Assembly: GCA_945862305.1 (NCBI GenBank)
Contig: CAMAXF010000004.1
Span: 62,001 to 126,000, forward strand
DNA length: 64,000 bases
Reading direction: 5' to 3'
Origin: Bordetella parapertussis
Lineage (GTDB): Bacteria > Pseudomonadota > Gammaproteobacteria > Burkholderiales > Burkholderiaceae_A
Shown here piece by piece: positions 9,649 through 20,076 of this stretch; position 1 is the stretch's first letter; every line of letters begins with the position of its first letter. The translations under genes were made by a program, and so were the position numbers. The notes below the pieces were generated by a model. The model was not told where the DNA came from, did no database searches, and worked only from the letters and a program-made list of their open reading frames with translations.

Positions 9649-10230
9649 TCAGAGCCCGCTGAGAATCTGCTGCCGTCGGGCCTGATGCTCTGCCGGGCTG
9701 ATGAGGCCCTTTTGCAGCAGGGCATCCAGGCGCGCAAGCCGCTGATCAACGGGCAGGCTGCGACTGGCCTGTAGATCCGCCTCCGCCTCTCGAACCTTTG
9801 CGTCCTCCAGGGCCTGGGCCTGGCGGGCCGGGAGAATGCGTCGGCGGTCTGGGTCGGTGGCATCGATGATGACCGGCGTCTCACAGGCCTGCCGAAGTTT
9901 GGCGACCATGGCCTCCTTCTTGCTCACGGCATCGGCCTCGATAACCCCCATGATCGGCGCCGCCACCACACCCACCACCACACCGGCAGCCACGCCGGCT
10001 CCGCCCCTGGCGAGATCACGGTCCTCGAAGCGCTCGGCCATGCGCCGAGCACGCTGGCATTCCTCGGTGTTGTAGAGCGGTGAACGGGTGTCGAGCGTGG
10101 CCAGGGCGTCCCTTGGACTGACCGTGGCACACCCCGTCAGCATCCACAGGCAGGCGAGGCCGAGCAGCGGGATGCGCCAGCCAGCCGGGGCAGATCCGTG
10201 CAAGAAACCTCGAGCGCAGCGGGCGTCCAT
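9649..10230 (-). CDS. SHOCT-domain lipoprotein
   Basis: A predicted envelope lipoprotein of about 193 residues. A hydrophobic stretch ends in the lipobox LTGC (LLGLACLWMLTGCATVS). It is followed by a charged region, a Gly/Val-rich segment (GGAGVAAGVVVGVVAAPIMG) that may touch the membrane, and a C-terminal SHOCT domain (RLARLDALLQKGLISPAEHQ). I chose the ATG at 10228-10230. An ATG at 10279-10281 would add 17 residues containing a repeated DARCAR peptide. Neither has a clear ribosome site. Specific function is unknown. Confidence 0.75.
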   Translation of the reverse strand: MDARCARGFLHGSAPAGWRIPLLGLACLWMLTGCATVSPRDALATLDTRSPLYNTEECQRARRMAERFEDRDLARGGAGVAAGVVVGVVAAPIMGVIEADAVSKKEAMVAKLRQACETPVIIDATDPDRRRILPARQAQALEDAKVREAEADLQASRSLPVDQRLARLDALLQKGLISPAEHQARRQQILSGL

Positions 10231-10263
10231 CGCGCAGCAAGCGTTACGAGCGCAGCGGGCGTC
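10212..10263. repeat. 16-bp direct repeat pair
   Basis: GAGCGCAGCGGGCGTC occurs at 10212-10227 and again at 10248-10263, 36 bases apart, at the 5' edge of the SHOCT lipoprotein gene. In the longer reading of that gene it encodes DARCAR twice. The 20 bases after each copy differ, so this is not a full 36-base tandem duplication. Confidence 0.8.
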
Positions 10264-10332
10264 TTCAGGGGATGTGATCATGGTGCAAGTATGACAAGCG
10301 CCGGTGACAGTCGATCCATCGGTGGTGATGGA

Positions 10333-10408
10333 TGGCGTCCCCTAGGGGATTCGAACCCCTGTACTCACCGTGAAAGGGTGATGTCCTAGGCCTCTAGACG
10401 AAGGGGAC
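10333..10408 (-). tRNA. tRNA-Glu (anticodon TTC)
   Basis: A 76-base tRNA. The 5' acceptor strand GTCCCC pairs with GGGGAC, followed by G and an encoded CCA. The anticodon arm CACCC-TTTCACG-GTG carries TTC, and the T arm has AGGGGTTCGAATCCCCT. It follows tRNA-Ala by 32 bases and is probably co-transcribed with it. Confidence 0.97.
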
Positions 10409-10440
10409 CCGGCGCTGTACAGAAACAACTTACCAGAGAT

Positions 10441-10516
<76 letters not shown>

Positions 10517-10534
10517 GTGTCTGGCAAAACGCGC

Positions 10535-10563
10535 ATGCTAGTCGAAGTCGGGGTCTTTGTCCA
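10535..10563 (-). promoter_or_regulatory. Probable sigma-70 promoter of the tRNA-Ala/tRNA-Glu pair
   Basis: On the minus strand TGGACA (10563-10558) is followed by a 17-base spacer and TAGCAT (10540-10535), ending 18 bases before the tRNA-Ala 5' end. The match is 5/6 at -35 and 4/6 at -10. Confidence 0.5.
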
Positions 10564-10606
10564 GCCGCGGCAATGAGGCAAACACGCGTGCTAGCATCAA
10601 TTCACC

Positions 10607-11461
10607 ATGACAGCACTTCGAATCGACGGCATCGCGCTTGCCGCCAAAACCAGGGCCGCCGTGGCCCAGCGCGCGAGAGCATTCGAGGCCCGTCTGGGTC
10701 GACCACCCGGCCTCACGGTGGTCGTGGTCGGCGACAATCCAGCCTCCGCCGTCTATGTTCGCAACAAGGTGAAGGCCTGCGACGAGGCCGGCTTTCGCTC
10801 GGAAAAGATTGCTCTGGCCCAGGACTGCTCAGAGTCCATGCTGCTGGAGACCATCGACCGCCTCAATCAAGACGACCGGGTCGACGGCATTCTGGTGCAG
10901 CTGCCGTTGCCTCCGCAGATTAACGCCCATCGGGTGATCGAGGCCATCGCGGCTGAGAAGGATGTCGATGGATTCCATGTGGCCAACGCCGGCGCGCTGA
11001 TGATCGGTGAGCCGCTCTTTCGACCCTGTACGCCCTACGGTGTGATGAAACTCCTCGAGGAGGCCCAGGTCAGCATCCGCGGTGCGGAGGCCGTGATTCT
11101 TGGGGCGAGCAACATTGTGGGAAAGCCCATGGCGATGCTGCTGCTCCAGGCCGGTGCCACCGTCACCCTGTGTAACAGCAAGACCCGCAGCCTCGCAGAC
11201 CACACACGTCGGGCGGACATTCTTGTGGCCGCCGTGGGACGCCCCCATCTGGTCACCGCTGACATGGTCAAGCCTGGGGCCGTGGTCATCGATGTCGGCA
11301 TCAATCGGCTCGACGACGGCCGGCTGGCGGGGGATGTCGACACCGAGGCGGTCTCCGCAGTGGCCTCGGCCATCACGCCAGTGCCCGGTGGCGTGGGGCC
11401 CATGACCATCGCCATGCTTCTCGTCAACACCATGGAATCTGCAGAAAGAAAACTGACATGA
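10607..11461 (+). CDS. folD: FolD: methylene-THF dehydrogenase / methenyl-THF cyclohydrolase
   Basis: Bifunctional cytosolic enzyme interconverting 5,10-methylene-THF and 10-formyl-THF, feeding purine and formyl-Met synthesis. The 284 residues are the usual length. Family motifs include [18 protein letters not shown] with the catalytic lysine region, [20 protein letters not shown] and the NADP loop [16 protein letters not shown]. The ATG at 10607 follows an AT-poor 90-base gap shared with the divergent tRNA promoter. The stop overlaps prlC by four bases. Confidence 0.97.
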   Translation: MTALRIDGIALAAKTRAAVAQRARAFEARLGRPPGLTVVVVGDNPASAVYVRNKVKACDEAGFRSEKIALAQDCSESMLLETIDRLNQDDRVDGILVQLPLPPQINAHRVIEAIAAEKDVDGFHVANAGALMIGEPLFRPCTPYGVMKLLEEAQVSIRGAEAVILGASNIVGKPMAMLLLQAGATVTLCNSKTRSLADHTRRADILVAAVGRPHLVTADMVKPGAVVIDVGINRLDDGRLAGDVDTEAVSAVASAITPVPGGVGPMTIAMLLVNTMESAERKLT

Positions 11462-13527
11462 ACGCACTCCTTGCCCGAAGCGGCCTCCCCCGTTACGACG
11501 GCCTTGATCCCAAGGTCCTTGGTCCAGAGATTGATGAACTCATTGCTGCAGCCCAATCGGTGCTTGAGGCCGTGGTGGCACCCGACACGCCCGCCACCTG
11601 GGATGCTGTGATGGCCCCGCTCACCACGGCCACCGAGGCCCTCGGCCGAACATGGTCTGCGGTTCACCACATGGGTGGCGTGATGGACAGCCCTGAATGG
11701 CGAGACCTCACCAACCGCAAGCTCGAGGTCGTTACGGCATTCTGGTCTAGCCTGGCCCAAGACAGGCGACTCTTCGAGAAGATGAAGGCATTGGCCAGCG
11801 CGGCCGACGTGCTCGCCGACCCAGCCCGTCAACAGGCCCTCTCCAATAGCCTCAGAGACTTTCGGCTCGGTGGCGCAGAGCTCTCGACCGACCAGCAGCG
11901 AACCTTCGCCGAACAGACCGCCCGGCTTGCGCAGCTCTCACAGACCTTCTCCGAGCAACTGCTCGACAGCACGAACGCGAGCTTTGTTCATGTCACCGAT
12001 TCAGCCGAGCTAGACGGCATTCCGGAACATGCCCTGGCTGCAGCGCGCGAAGAGGCGAAGCAACGCGGACTGGAAGGCCATGTCTTTACACTCCAGCAGC
12101 CGAGCCTGCTGCCCGTGCTGCAGTTTGCCAAGCACCGCGGCCTTCGTGAGGCGATCTACCGAAAGCATGCAACCCGCGCATCCGAGATCGCCGAGGAAGG
12201 TCCCACGCATGACAACACGCCGATCATGGGTGAGATTCTGTCGCTGCGTCAGCGCCAGGCACAGCTGCTCGGATTCGAATCGGCTGCAGAGATGTCATTG
12301 GCTTCCAAGATGGCCTCCTCTCCGGGTGAGGTCACTGCCTTTCTTCAGTCACTTGCACAAAAGGCAAGGCCCAGCGCGGAGCGCGACCTTGCAGACCTCA
12401 AGGCCTTTGCAAAAGAGACCCTCGGGCTCGATGCCTTAGAAGGCTGGGACATTGCCTATGCCAGCGAACAGCTTCGGCAGGCGCGTTACCTCTTCAGTGA
12501 GGACGAGGTTCGGCAGTACTTCCCACTGCCGGCCGTTCTCGATGGTCTCTTCGGCGTGGTCCGCAAACTCTTTGGCGTCTCCATTGAGGCCATGCCCAAG
12601 GAGCAGCCCTCAGCGGCCTGGCATCCGGACGTGCAGGCCTTTGCGGTGCGTCGCGCAGGCAGCACGATTGGCCACCTCTACCTCGACCTCTATGCCCGAA
12701 GCACCAAGCGTGGCGGTGCCTGGATGGACGATGCAAGAGGCCGCCGCCGCCTTGGGCAAGAGGTTCAAACGCCTGTGGCCCTGCTGACCTGTAACTTTGC
12801 ATCTCCGGTGGGCGACCGGCCGAGCACACTCACCCACGATGACGTGATCACACTCTTTCATGAGTTCGGCCACGGGCTCCACCACCTCCTCACCCAGGTC
12901 GATGAGCTGGAGGTCTCCGGTATCAATGGCGTCGAGTGGGACGCCGTCGAACTGCCCAGCCAGTTCATGGAGAACTTCTGCTGGGAGTGGGAGACCCTGA
13001 AGGCCATGACCCGCCACATCGAGACACAGGCACCACTGCCGCGAACGCTCTATGAAAAAATGAAGGCGGCCAAGAACTTTCAAAGCGGCCTCTTCACGAT
13101 TCGTCAGATCGAGTTCTCTCTCTTTGACATTCGCATCCACCACGAACTCGTCACCGCCACCAACCAGGATGCCACTGCGGTGGGTCAAGACATCCAGGCA
13201 GTTCTCCACGAGGTTCGCGATCAGGTGGCTGTGATTCGGCCACCGGCCTTCAATCGGTTTGCTCAGAGCTTTGGCCATATTTTCGCGGGCGGCTACGCGG
13301 CCGGCTACTACAGCTACAAGTGGGCAGAGGTACTGTCGGCCGATGCCTATGCCGCCTTTGAGGAGGCAGGGCCATCGGCCTATTCCGATGTCGGCCAACG
13401 CTTCTTGGATGAAGTGCTCTCCCGCGGTGGCTCCCGCCCAGCCCTGGTTTCCTTTGAGTCCTTCCGGGGCCGTGCACCCTCCATCGACCCACTGCTCAGG
13501 CACAACGGACTGGCCGAAGCCGCATGA
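11458..13527 (+). CDS. prlC: Oligopeptidase A (M3 family metallopeptidase)
   Basis: Cytosolic zinc peptidase degrading oligopeptides, including cleaved signal peptides. The 689 residues match OpdA/PrlC length. The zinc motif is HEFGH at 468-472 ([13 protein letters not shown]), with the third ligand expected in [20 protein letters not shown]. The ATGA overlap with folD and with queC puts it in the middle of a coupled operon. No signal peptide. Confidence 0.95.
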   Translation: MNALLARSGLPRYDGLDPKVLGPEIDELIAAAQSVLEAVVAPDTPATWDAVMAPLTTATEALGRTWSAVHHMGGVMDSPEWRDLTNRKLEVVTAFWSSLAQDRRLFEKMKALASAADVLADPARQQALSNSLRDFRLGGAELSTDQQRTFAEQTARLAQLSQTFSEQLLDSTNASFVHVTDSAELDGIPEHALAAAREEAKQRGLEGHVFTLQQPSLLPVLQFAKHRGLREAIYRKHATRASEIAEEGPTHDNTPIMGEILSLRQRQAQLLGFESAAEMSLASKMASSPGEVTAFLQSLAQKARPSAERDLADLKAFAKETLGLDALEGWDIAYASEQLRQARYLFSEDEVRQYFPLPAVLDGLFGVVRKLFGVSIEAMPKEQPSAAWHPDVQAFAVRRAGSTIGHLYLDLYARSTKRGGAWMDDARGRRRLGQEVQTPVALLTCNFASPVGDRPSTLTHDDVITLFHEFGHGLHHLLTQVDELEVSGINGVEWDAVELPSQFMENFCWEWETLKAMTRHIETQAPLPRTLYEKMKAAKNFQSGLFTIRQIEFSLFDIRIHHELVTATNQDATAVGQDIQAVLHEVRDQVAVIRPPAFNRFAQSFGHIFAGGYAAGYYSYKWAEVLSADAYAAFEEAGPSAYSDVGQRFLDEVLSRGGSRPALVSFESFRGRAPSIDPLLRHNGLAEAA

Positions 13528-14204
13528 AGCCCGCGGTGGTCTTGCTCAGTGGGGGGCTCGACTCCTCCACCTGCCTGGCCATCGCACGGGCCCAGGGCTA
13601 TGACTGCCATGCCCTGTCATTCGATTACGGCCAACGCCAACGCCCTGAACTCGATGCCGCCAGGAAGATTGCAGCCAGGCTTGGGGCCCAGAGCCATCGG
13701 GTCCTGACACTCGACCTGCGTGCATTTGGCGGCTCTGCGCTCACGGCCGACATGGCTGTGCCCAAGCACCGCAGCCTGGCCGACATGGGCCAGGGCATTC
13801 CCATCACCTACGTGCCTGCTCGAAACACGATCTTTCTCAGCAACGCCCTTGCGCTTGCAGAGGTGCTGGGTGCAACTGACATTTTTATCGGTGTAAATGC
13901 CCTCGATTACAGCGGCTACCCCGACTGCCGACCCGCCTTCATCGAGGCCTTTGAGACCATGGCCAACCTGGCCACCCGTGCGGGCGTTGAGGGACACGAG
14001 CCGCTGCGGATTCATGCCCCACTGCAGCACGACACCAAGGCGCAGATCGTTCAGAAGGCCCGGGCCCTGGGGGTTCCCCTCGATGAGACCTTCAGCTGTT
14101 ACGACCCCACAGCAACAGGTCTGGCCTGCGGTGCCTGTGACGCCTGCCTGCTTCGCGCCAAGGGAATTGCCGAGGCCGATGCAGCCCTGACGAGCGCCCA
14201 TTGA
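13524..14204 (+). CDS. queC: 7-cyano-7-deazaguanine synthase QueC
   Basis: ATP-dependent conversion of 7-carboxy-7-deazaguanine to preQ0 in queuosine biosynthesis. The 226 residues have the PP-loop SGGLDSS at 9-15 and a C-terminal zinc site of four cysteines in [20 protein letters not shown]. The start overlaps prlC by four bases. Other queuosine genes (queD, queE, queF) are not in the window. Confidence 0.96.
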   Translation: MKPAVVLLSGGLDSSTCLAIARAQGYDCHALSFDYGQRQRPELDAARKIAARLGAQSHRVLTLDLRAFGGSALTADMAVPKHRSLADMGQGIPITYVPARNTIFLSNALALAEVLGATDIFIGVNALDYSGYPDCRPAFIEAFETMANLATRAGVEGHEPLRIHAPLQHDTKAQIVQKARALGVPLDETFSCYDPTATGLACGACDACLLRAKGIAEADAALTSAH

Positions 14205-15034
14205 GCGCCAGCCCCAGCCCCCCAATCAACGGCGCCCTTCGCGTGGCGAGTTGGAACGTCAACTCCCTGCGGGTTCGACTGCCGCATGTGCTCGACTGGC
14301 TGGCCACCACGCAGCCAGACCTCCTGGGTCTTCAAGAGACCAAGCTCATCGATGAAAAATTTCCCCGGGCTGAGATTGAGGCGGCTGGCTATGCGGTTCA
14401 CTACACCGGGCAGCCCACCTACAACGGCGTGGCCATTCTGGCCAGACAAGCACGATTCAGCGACATCAGCGATGTGACACACCACGACACACGGCTTCCT
14501 GATGATCAGCGACGACTGACGGCCCTCACCGCAAAGGACGCCAGCACCGGCCTGGACATGCGGTTCATCTGTGTCTATGTGCCCAATGGGTCTGAGGTCG
14601 GTTCAGACAAATACCGCTATAAGCTCGCCTGGCTGGACGCGCTGGAGGCGAGGCTTCATGAGGAGCTGGCCGCGCACCCCCGCCTGGCCTTGGTTGGCGA
14701 CTTCAACATCGCCCCAGGGGACCTCGACGTGCACGACCCTGCGGCCTGGCACGAGAAGATCCTCTGCTCGACGCCAGAGCGGGACGCCTTTGGCCGGCTG
14801 ATCAAACTCGGACTAACCGACACACTCCGCGCCCACGCGCCGCATGAGGCCTCCCTCTTCAGTTGGTGGGATTACCGACAGGCCGGCTTTCGGCGCAACC
14901 TGGGCCTGCGCATCGATCACATTCTTTTGAGCGAACAGGCATTCGGCCCATGCCACACATCGGGGGTCGACAAGCGACCCCGCGGTCTTGAGCAGCCCTC
15001 CGACCACGCACCGGTCTGGGCCGACATCGCCTGA
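14201..15034 (+). CDS. xth: Exonuclease III-type AP endonuclease
   Basis: Endonuclease/exonuclease/phosphatase fold DNA repair enzyme acting at abasic sites. Motifs: [19 protein letters not shown] (metal-binding Glu), [12 protein letters not shown], and the C-terminal [10 protein letters not shown] with the catalytic Asp-His. It is 277 residues if started at the TTG at 14201, which overlaps the queC stop (TTGA). The conserved core begins about 14 residues in, so a slightly later start is possible. Confidence 0.93.
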   Translation: MSASPSPPINGALRVASWNVNSLRVRLPHVLDWLATTQPDLLGLQETKLIDEKFPRAEIEAAGYAVHYTGQPTYNGVAILARQARFSDISDVTHHDTRLPDDQRRLTALTAKDASTGLDMRFICVYVPNGSEVGSDKYRYKLAWLDALEARLHEELAAHPRLALVGDFNIAPGDLDVHDPAAWHEKILCSTPERDAFGRLIKLGLTDTLRAHAPHEASLFSWWDYRQAGFRRNLGLRIDHILLSEQAFGPCHTSGVDKRPRGLEQPSDHAPVWADIA

Positions 15035-15035
15035 G

Positions 15036-15788
15036 ATGCTGTCGGGCACGGCACTGGCCATCGGACTCTGGTCCTCCGGGCACTGTCTGGCCATGTGTGG
15101 CGGCCTGGCCCTGGCCGCTGGCCAACAGGGCCGTCACAGCCTGCGCCATCCCGCGGGCCAGGCCATTCAGATGTTCAGCTGGCAGGCAGGCCGCGTCTTG
15201 AGTTATGGCCTCATGGGGGCCCTGGCTGGCGCCATGGGCGCCTTCTTCCTGAGCCTGGGCATGGTCGAACAGACACAGCGCGCGGGCATGGTGGTGGCCA
15301 ATCTCCTGCTCATTGGGCTCGGTCTTCACCTCGCTCGAGTCTCTAGCCTCATCCTCTTTCTGGAGGAAATCGGAAGGCCCATTTGGCGCGTGCTTGCACC
15401 CTGGGCCACTGCCACGCTGACACCCGCCCAGCCTGCCGGCGTTTTTCCCCCGCCGCCACTGCTCCCCAGCCTGGCCAAGGCCCTGCGGGCCGGTGCCCTC
15501 TGGGGCTGGCTGCCCTGTGGTCTGGTCTACAGCATGGTCATCACCGCCTCGGTCACAGGTTCACCCGCGTCGGGCGCGGGCTGGATGGTGAGTTTTGGCC
15601 TGGGGACGATCCCTGCCCTCTGGGCGGCCTCGATGGCCGGCGGCCGGATCGCTGGCATGCTCAGGGCCGATGGCGTTCGCCGAGGGATGGGCTGGCTGAT
15701 CATTGCCTTTGGTGTTTGGGGCCTGCTGCGCGCACTCGAATGGGTGAGCCTGCCCTGGCTCGACGCCTTCTGCATCACCCCCGCTTAA
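15036..15788 (+). CDS. SafE/UreH-like membrane protein next to ccoI
   Basis: About 250 residues with several hydrophobic helices, starting MLSGTALAIGLWSSGHCLAMCGG. The GHCxxMCGG motif in the first helix is typical of the UreH_2/TauE-SafE-like family. Members often sit beside cbb3 oxidase assembly genes, and metal (copper) handling has been proposed. Transport of sulfite is not supported here. The ATG at 15036 is two bases after the xth stop, and ccoI starts 15 bases after its end. Confidence 0.8.
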   Translation: MLSGTALAIGLWSSGHCLAMCGGLALAAGQQGRHSLRHPAGQAIQMFSWQAGRVLSYGLMGALAGAMGAFFLSLGMVEQTQRAGMVVANLLLIGLGLHLARVSSLILFLEEIGRPIWRVLAPWATATLTPAQPAGVFPPPPLLPSLAKALRAGALWGWLPCGLVYSMVITASVTGSPASGAGWMVSFGLGTIPALWAASMAGGRIAGMLRADGVRRGMGWLIIAFGVWGLLRALEWVSLPWLDAFCITPA

Positions 15789-15803
15789 ACACCGACCACA
15801 CGA

Positions 15804-18299
15804 ATGTCCGCACTGCGCTGCTTTCACTGTCGCGAGCCGGTTCCACCGGAGGCTGTTGGCCTGTCGGTGGTCATCGCCGGCATGGATGAGCCCATGTGCT
15901 GCCGTGGCTGCCAGGCCGTGGCCCAGGCCATTGTCGATGCCGGTGCACAGGCCTACTACGAACAGCGGGCGGTTCCAGCCCTCGATCCTCAACGTCGCGA
16001 TCAACTCAGCCCCTGGGCAGACCTTCTCGGGGATCCCGCCTTCACCAGCAGGCATGTCTTGCAGGCCGAGACCCCAGACGGAGAAGCCGTCTCCGAGACG
16101 ACGCTTGCCGTCGAGGGGCTCCGCTGCGGGGCCTGCGCCTGGCTGATCGAGCGCATTCTGACCCGCCAGCAAGGCGTCGTCCTGGCCAAGGCCAATGCCA
16201 CCAATGCGCGATTGTTCATTCGCTGGCGACCCGAGCAGGTGGGCCTACAGACGCTCTGCGGTCTGCTGCGAGCGGTGGGCTACATCACGCTGCCCGTGGG
16301 CTCCCTGGCGCTGGAGGCCACGCGCAAGGCACATGCTCGATCAGACACCCGGCGCCTGTTCGTCTCGGGCTTCCTGGCCATGCAAGTCATGATGCTGGCC
16401 ATGCCGGAATATGTCGCCGGGGCGCAGCTCGAGGCCGAGACGCGCGAGCTCCTGCGCTGGGCCTCCATGCTGCTGACCATCCCAGCCCTGCTCTACAGCG
16501 GCGACAGCTTCTCGAAGTCCGCACTGAGGGCCCTTGGCCAGCGGCGACTGAACATGGATGTACCCATCAGCCTCGGGCTCTGGCTGGCCTTCCTGGGCAG
16601 CGTCGCGAGCCTGCTCATGCAGGGACCCCACGTCTATTTCGAGTCGGTGACCATGTTCGTGTTTCTGGTGCTGGGCGCCCGGCACCTGGAGGCACGGATG
16701 CGAACTCGCACACTGCTGAGGCGCGAGGCCATTGCCCACCAGCCCCCGACCCTCGCCCACCGCATCAGTCCACCGGCCGCCACCCTGCCCGCCTGGGAGT
16801 TGCGTCCGGGGGATGACGTAAAGGTGCCCACTGGCGAGCGATTCCCGGCCGACGCCATCCTCAAGACAGACCAGGCCGACCTAGACCTCTCGGCCCTCAC
16901 GGGCGAGCTGCACCCCGTGCCTCACGCGCTCGGCGACCTGTGCCCCGAAGGCGCGATCAACCTCGGACGTGAGGCCCTTGCCACGGTTGCGAGCGGATGC
17001 GGAGCGGGCACCCTTGCCCGACTCTCGCAATTGACCGAGCAGGCGGCCGCGCAACGGCCGGACTGGACGAGCTGGGCCGACCGCGTGGCCGGTCGTTTCA
17101 CCCTGGGTGTGCTGATCATCGCCGCCACCACCATCGCCTTCGGCTGGCTACAGGGTGAGCCCGTTGAGACATGGTTACCAAGACTGGTGGCCGTGCTGGT
17201 GGTTTCTTGCCCCTGCGCGCTGTCGCTCGCAGGCCCTGCTGCCTATGCGGCCGGTCTGGGAGCACTCTTGGAGAAGGGGGTTGCCGTCTCCAATCCCAAT
17301 GCCCTGGCCAAGGCCTGGGCGCTGCGAACGCTGGTCTTTGACAAGACCGGCACCCTCACTGAGCCCGCACTGGCCAACATACGAGTTCACTGGGCTGAGT
17401 CCACCGGCACAGGCGCCCCTGCCTTGCAGTGGGCGCGGATCCTCGCGCTCACCGAGGAGAGTCATCACCCATTGGCACGGGCCATGCGGCTTCATGCCAG
17501 GGCAGCACTGGCTGCGTGTACGGACCAGCAGGCCGAACCACTGCCCGTGACGGAACGGCAGGCCTTGGCAGGACTCGGCCTTCAGGCCCGTGATGCGCAG
17601 GGGCGGCTGCTCCAACTGGGCGCCATGGGGTTTGTCGGGGCCGAGGCCCGCATTGCAAAGAACGCTTCGTTTGAGGGAGATCCACCGAGCCTTGCACTGG
17701 CGATCGATGGGAAGCCGCTGGGCTTCTTCTGGCTCGATGACACGCTGCGGCCGGAGGCCCTGCAGACCCTGGCCTCGGTGCGGCGCCTGGGCGTCGACAC
17801 CTGGCTCTTGAGTGGCGACCAGTCATCGCGTGTGCAGTCCGTGGCCCAGCAGCTCGGGTTTCCTGCGGCACAGGCCCAGGGGCCGCTGCGCCCCGAGGAC
17901 AAGCTCGGCACGCTCCAGGCCCTGCAGACGCAGCAGGCGGGGGTTGGAATGGTGGGCGACGGACTCAACGACGCGCCCGTGATGGCCGCGGCAGACGTGT
18001 CATGGGCTATGCATGGCAGTGCCTCTTTGGCTCAGCAACGGGCAGACATCTACCTCTTGCAGCCTGGGCTCGAGGGCGTGGTGCACACCCTGACCATGGC
18101 ACGCCGCACGCGGCGCATCCTCTTTCAGAACATCCTCTGGGCGGTTGGCTACAACATCATCGCCATTCCGCTGGCCGCCCTGGGGCTCATACCGCCTGTT
18201 TGGGCTGCGATTGGCATGGCCAGCTCGTCATTGGTGGTCATGCTCAATGCTGCTAGGCTCCTTCCACAGACATGGACATCCTCCCGATCCTCCTCTTGA
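15804..18299 (+). CDS. ccoI: Copper-exporting P1B-type ATPase CcoI (FixI)
   Basis: Inner-membrane ATPase exporting Cu(I) for loading of cbb3 oxidase. The 831 residues have an N-terminal cysteine-rich segment (CFHCREPVP, MCCRGCQAV), an HMA domain with GLRCGACAW, transmembrane helices, the ion-path motif CPC at 469-471 (SCPCALSLAGPAA), the phosphorylated D513 in DKTGTLTE, and the hinge GDGLNDAPVMAA. CcoS starts 28 bases before its stop. Being placed before ccoN, not after ccoH, is common in betaproteobacteria. Confidence 0.96.
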   Translation: MSALRCFHCREPVPPEAVGLSVVIAGMDEPMCCRGCQAVAQAIVDAGAQAYYEQRAVPALDPQRRDQLSPWADLLGDPAFTSRHVLQAETPDGEAVSETTLAVEGLRCGACAWLIERILTRQQGVVLAKANATNARLFIRWRPEQVGLQTLCGLLRAVGYITLPVGSLALEATRKAHARSDTRRLFVSGFLAMQVMMLAMPEYVAGAQLEAETRELLRWASMLLTIPALLYSGDSFSKSALRALGQRRLNMDVPISLGLWLAFLGSVASLLMQGPHVYFESVTMFVFLVLGARHLEARMRTRTLLRREAIAHQPPTLAHRISPPAATLPAWELRPGDDVKVPTGERFPADAILKTDQADLDLSALTGELHPVPHALGDLCPEGAINLGREALATVASGCGAGTLARLSQLTEQAAAQRPDWTSWADRVAGRFTLGVLIIAATTIAFGWLQGEPVETWLPRLVAVLVVSCPCALSLAGPAAYAAGLGALLEKGVAVSNPNALAKAWALRTLVFDKTGTLTEPALANIRVHWAESTGTGAPALQWARILALTEESHHPLARAMRLHARAALAACTDQQAEPLPVTERQALAGLGLQARDAQGRLLQLGAMGFVGAEARIAKNASFEGDPPSLALAIDGKPLGFFWLDDTLRPEALQTLASVRRLGVDTWLLSGDQSSRVQSVAQQLGFPAAQAQGPLRPEDKLGTLQALQTQQAGVGMVGDGLNDAPVMAAADVSWAMHGSASLAQQRADIYLLQPGLEGVVHTLTMARRTRRILFQNILWAVGYNIIAIPLAALGLIPPVWAAIGMASSSLVVMLNAARLLPQTWTSSRSSS

Positions 18300-18493
18300 T
18301 CAGCCTCGTGGTCATTGCGCTGGTGATCTGGCTGTTCTTCCAGATGTCGAGCGGCGGCCAGTTCGACGACCTTGAGGCCCCGGCCCGGCGGATCCTGCTC
18401 GACGATGACGGCGGTCGCCCCGCCGATTCGGCGGCGTCGCCGCAGCAGGCCACGTCAGGCGCCCAGACGCCAGAGCCTCCCCCGAAAGGCTGA
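18272..18493 (+). CDS. ccoS: Cbb3 oxidase maturation protein CcoS
   Basis: Small 73-residue protein with one N-terminal membrane helix ([20 protein letters not shown]) followed by the CcoS signature [17 protein letters not shown]. The family is needed for cofactor insertion into CcoN. It overlaps the 3' end of ccoI by 28 bases. The hydrophilic tail is Ala/Ser/Pro-rich. Confidence 0.93.
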   Translation: MDILPILLLISLVVIALVIWLFFQMSSGGQFDDLEAPARRILLDDDGGRPADSAASPQQATSGAQTPEPPPKG

Positions 18494-18534
18494 GCCCCCT
18501 ACTCGGGTTTTCCCCCACCTGGTGCGTTTGTATG

Positions 18535-18560
18535 GTTATATGCGGCAATACGCATATAAC
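18535..18560. promoter_or_regulatory. Perfect 10-bp inverted repeat upstream of ccoN
   Basis: GTTATATGCG (18535-18544) and its exact reverse complement CGCATATAAC (18551-18560) flank GCAATA, ending 28 bases before the ccoN ATG. This fits an operator for a dimeric regulator or an RNA hairpin near the ribosome site. It does not match the FNR/Anr box TTGAT-N4-ATCAA. The rest of the 95-base gap holds only a weak CCCGA/TCGGG hairpin followed by TTTT at 18503-18511, after the ccoS stop. Confidence 0.6.
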
Positions 18561-18588
18561 AGAGACCATTCCACAAGGGGATACACAA

Positions 18589-20061
18589 ATGGCTGCAGTG
18601 CTGGATGCGGGAGGCTTGCACAGGGTCGACACAGGAGGCCGTCAGGGGCTTGAGGAATACAACTACGATGTGATTCGCTTGCTCGCATTTGCCACAGTCT
18701 TCTGGGGCATCGTGGGCATGTTTGTTGGCGTGTGGATCGCGGCTCAACTGGCCTTCCCAACGCTGGCCGAGGGCATTTCATGGCTCTCCTTCGGGCGCCT
18801 GCGGCCCCTTCACACCAACGCGGTCATTTTTGCCTTCGGCGGCAGTGCACTGTTGGCCACCTCCTTCTATGTGGTCCAACGCACCTCGCATGCCCGACTG
18901 TTCGGCGGCTGGCTGCCGAACGCCGTGGCCTGGGGCTACCAGGCGGTCATTGTGCTGGCGGCTATCACCCTGCCCATGGGGCTGACCAGCACCCACGAAT
19001 ACGCCGAGCTCATTTGGCCCATCGATCTCCTGCTGGCTCTGGTCTGGGTGGCCTATGCGGTTGTATTCTTTGGCACCCTGTGGCGGCGCAAGATTGAGCA
19101 TATCTATGTGGGCAACTGGTTCTTTGGTGCATTCATCCTCACCGTGGCCCTCCTTCACATTGTCCGCAGCGCGGCCATTCCGGTGAGCCTCACGCAGGCT
19201 GTGCCTGTGTTTTCTGGCGTACAGGACGCCATGGTGCAGTGGTGGTATGGCCATAACGCCGTTGGCTTCTTCCTCACGGCAGGCTTCCTGGGCATGATGT
19301 ACTACTTCATTCCCAAGCAGGCCGAGCGGCCGGTGTACTCCTACCGCCTCTCGATTGTCCACTTCTGGGCCCTGATCTTCACCTACATGTGGGCCGGGCC
19401 ACACCACCTGCACTACACCGCCCTGCCCGACTGGACGCAATCCCTCGGCATGGTCTTCTCACTCATTCTGCTGGCCCCAAGCTGGGGCGGCATGATCAAC
19501 GGCATCATGACCATGTCGGGTGCCTGGCACAAGCTGCGCAACGACCCCATCCTGAAGTTTCTGATTGTCTCGGTGTCGTTCTACGGCATGTCCACCTTCG
19601 AGGGTCCCATGATGGCGATCAAGACGGTGAATGCCCTGTCGCACTACACCGACTGGACCATCGGCCATGTGCACTCAGGCGCCCTGGGCTGGGTCGGCTT
19701 CATCACGATTGGCTCGCTGTATTACCTGATTCCCCGGCTTGTGGGGCGCACCAGCATGTACAGCGTCAAGGCCATCGAGCTTCACTTCTGGGTGGCCACG
19801 ATCGGCATCGTGCTCTACATCGCCGCCATGTGGATCTCCGGCGTGATGCAGGGCCTCATGTGGCGAGCCCTCAACACCGATGGTTCGCTCACCTACACCT
19901 TTGTCGAGAGCGTGAAGGCAAGCTTCCCCTACTACGCGATACGCCTGGGAGGCGGCCTGCTCTACCTGAGTGGCATGTTCATCATGGCCTGGAACGTCTA
20001 CATGACCGCCCGTAACCCACAGCCCGTGAACACAGCAATTCCTGCTGTGGCCCACGCCTAA
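18589..20061 (+). CDS. ccoN: Cbb3-type cytochrome c oxidase subunit I
   Basis: Catalytic membrane subunit carrying the low-spin heme b and the b3-CuB centre, with high oxygen affinity. The 490 residues contain about 12 helices. Recognisable histidine motifs are [39 protein letters not shown] and [14 protein letters not shown] start at the ATG at 18589, with AAGGGG at 18575-18579 as ribosome site. An in-frame ATG at 18532 would put the palindrome inside the gene and add 19 residues unlike the family. Confidence 0.97.
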   Translation: MAAVLDAGGLHRVDTGGRQGLEEYNYDVIRLLAFATVFWGIVGMFVGVWIAAQLAFPTLAEGISWLSFGRLRPLHTNAVIFAFGGSALLATSFYVVQRTSHARLFGGWLPNAVAWGYQAVIVLAAITLPMGLTSTHEYAELIWPIDLLLALVWVAYAVVFFGTLWRRKIEHIYVGNWFFGAFILTVALLHIVRSAAIPVSLTQAVPVFSGVQDAMVQWWYGHNAVGFFLTAGFLGMMYYFIPKQAERPVYSYRLSIVHFWALIFTYMWAGPHHLHYTALPDWTQSLGMVFSLILLAPSWGGMINGIMTMSGAWHKLRNDPILKFLIVSVSFYGMSTFEGPMMAIKTVNALSHYTDWTIGHVHSGALGWVGFITIGSLYYLIPRLVGRTSMYSVKAIELHFWVATIGIVLYIAAMWISGVMQGLMWRALNTDGSLTYTFVESVKASFPYYAIRLGGGLLYLSGMFIMAWNVYMTARNPQPVNTAIPAVAHA

Positions 20062-20076
20062 TCCAGGGAGATCGAG

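Noticed and set aside
18481..18511. CCCGA/TCGGG hairpin followed by TTTT after ccoS
   Set aside because: Five-base stem with a long loop; weak. Mentioned under the ccoN upstream region but not called as a terminator.
18526..18560. FNR/Anr site upstream of ccoN
   Set aside because: I looked for TTGAT-N4-ATCAA because cbb3 operons usually have one. The sequence here does not match, and the palindrome is different.
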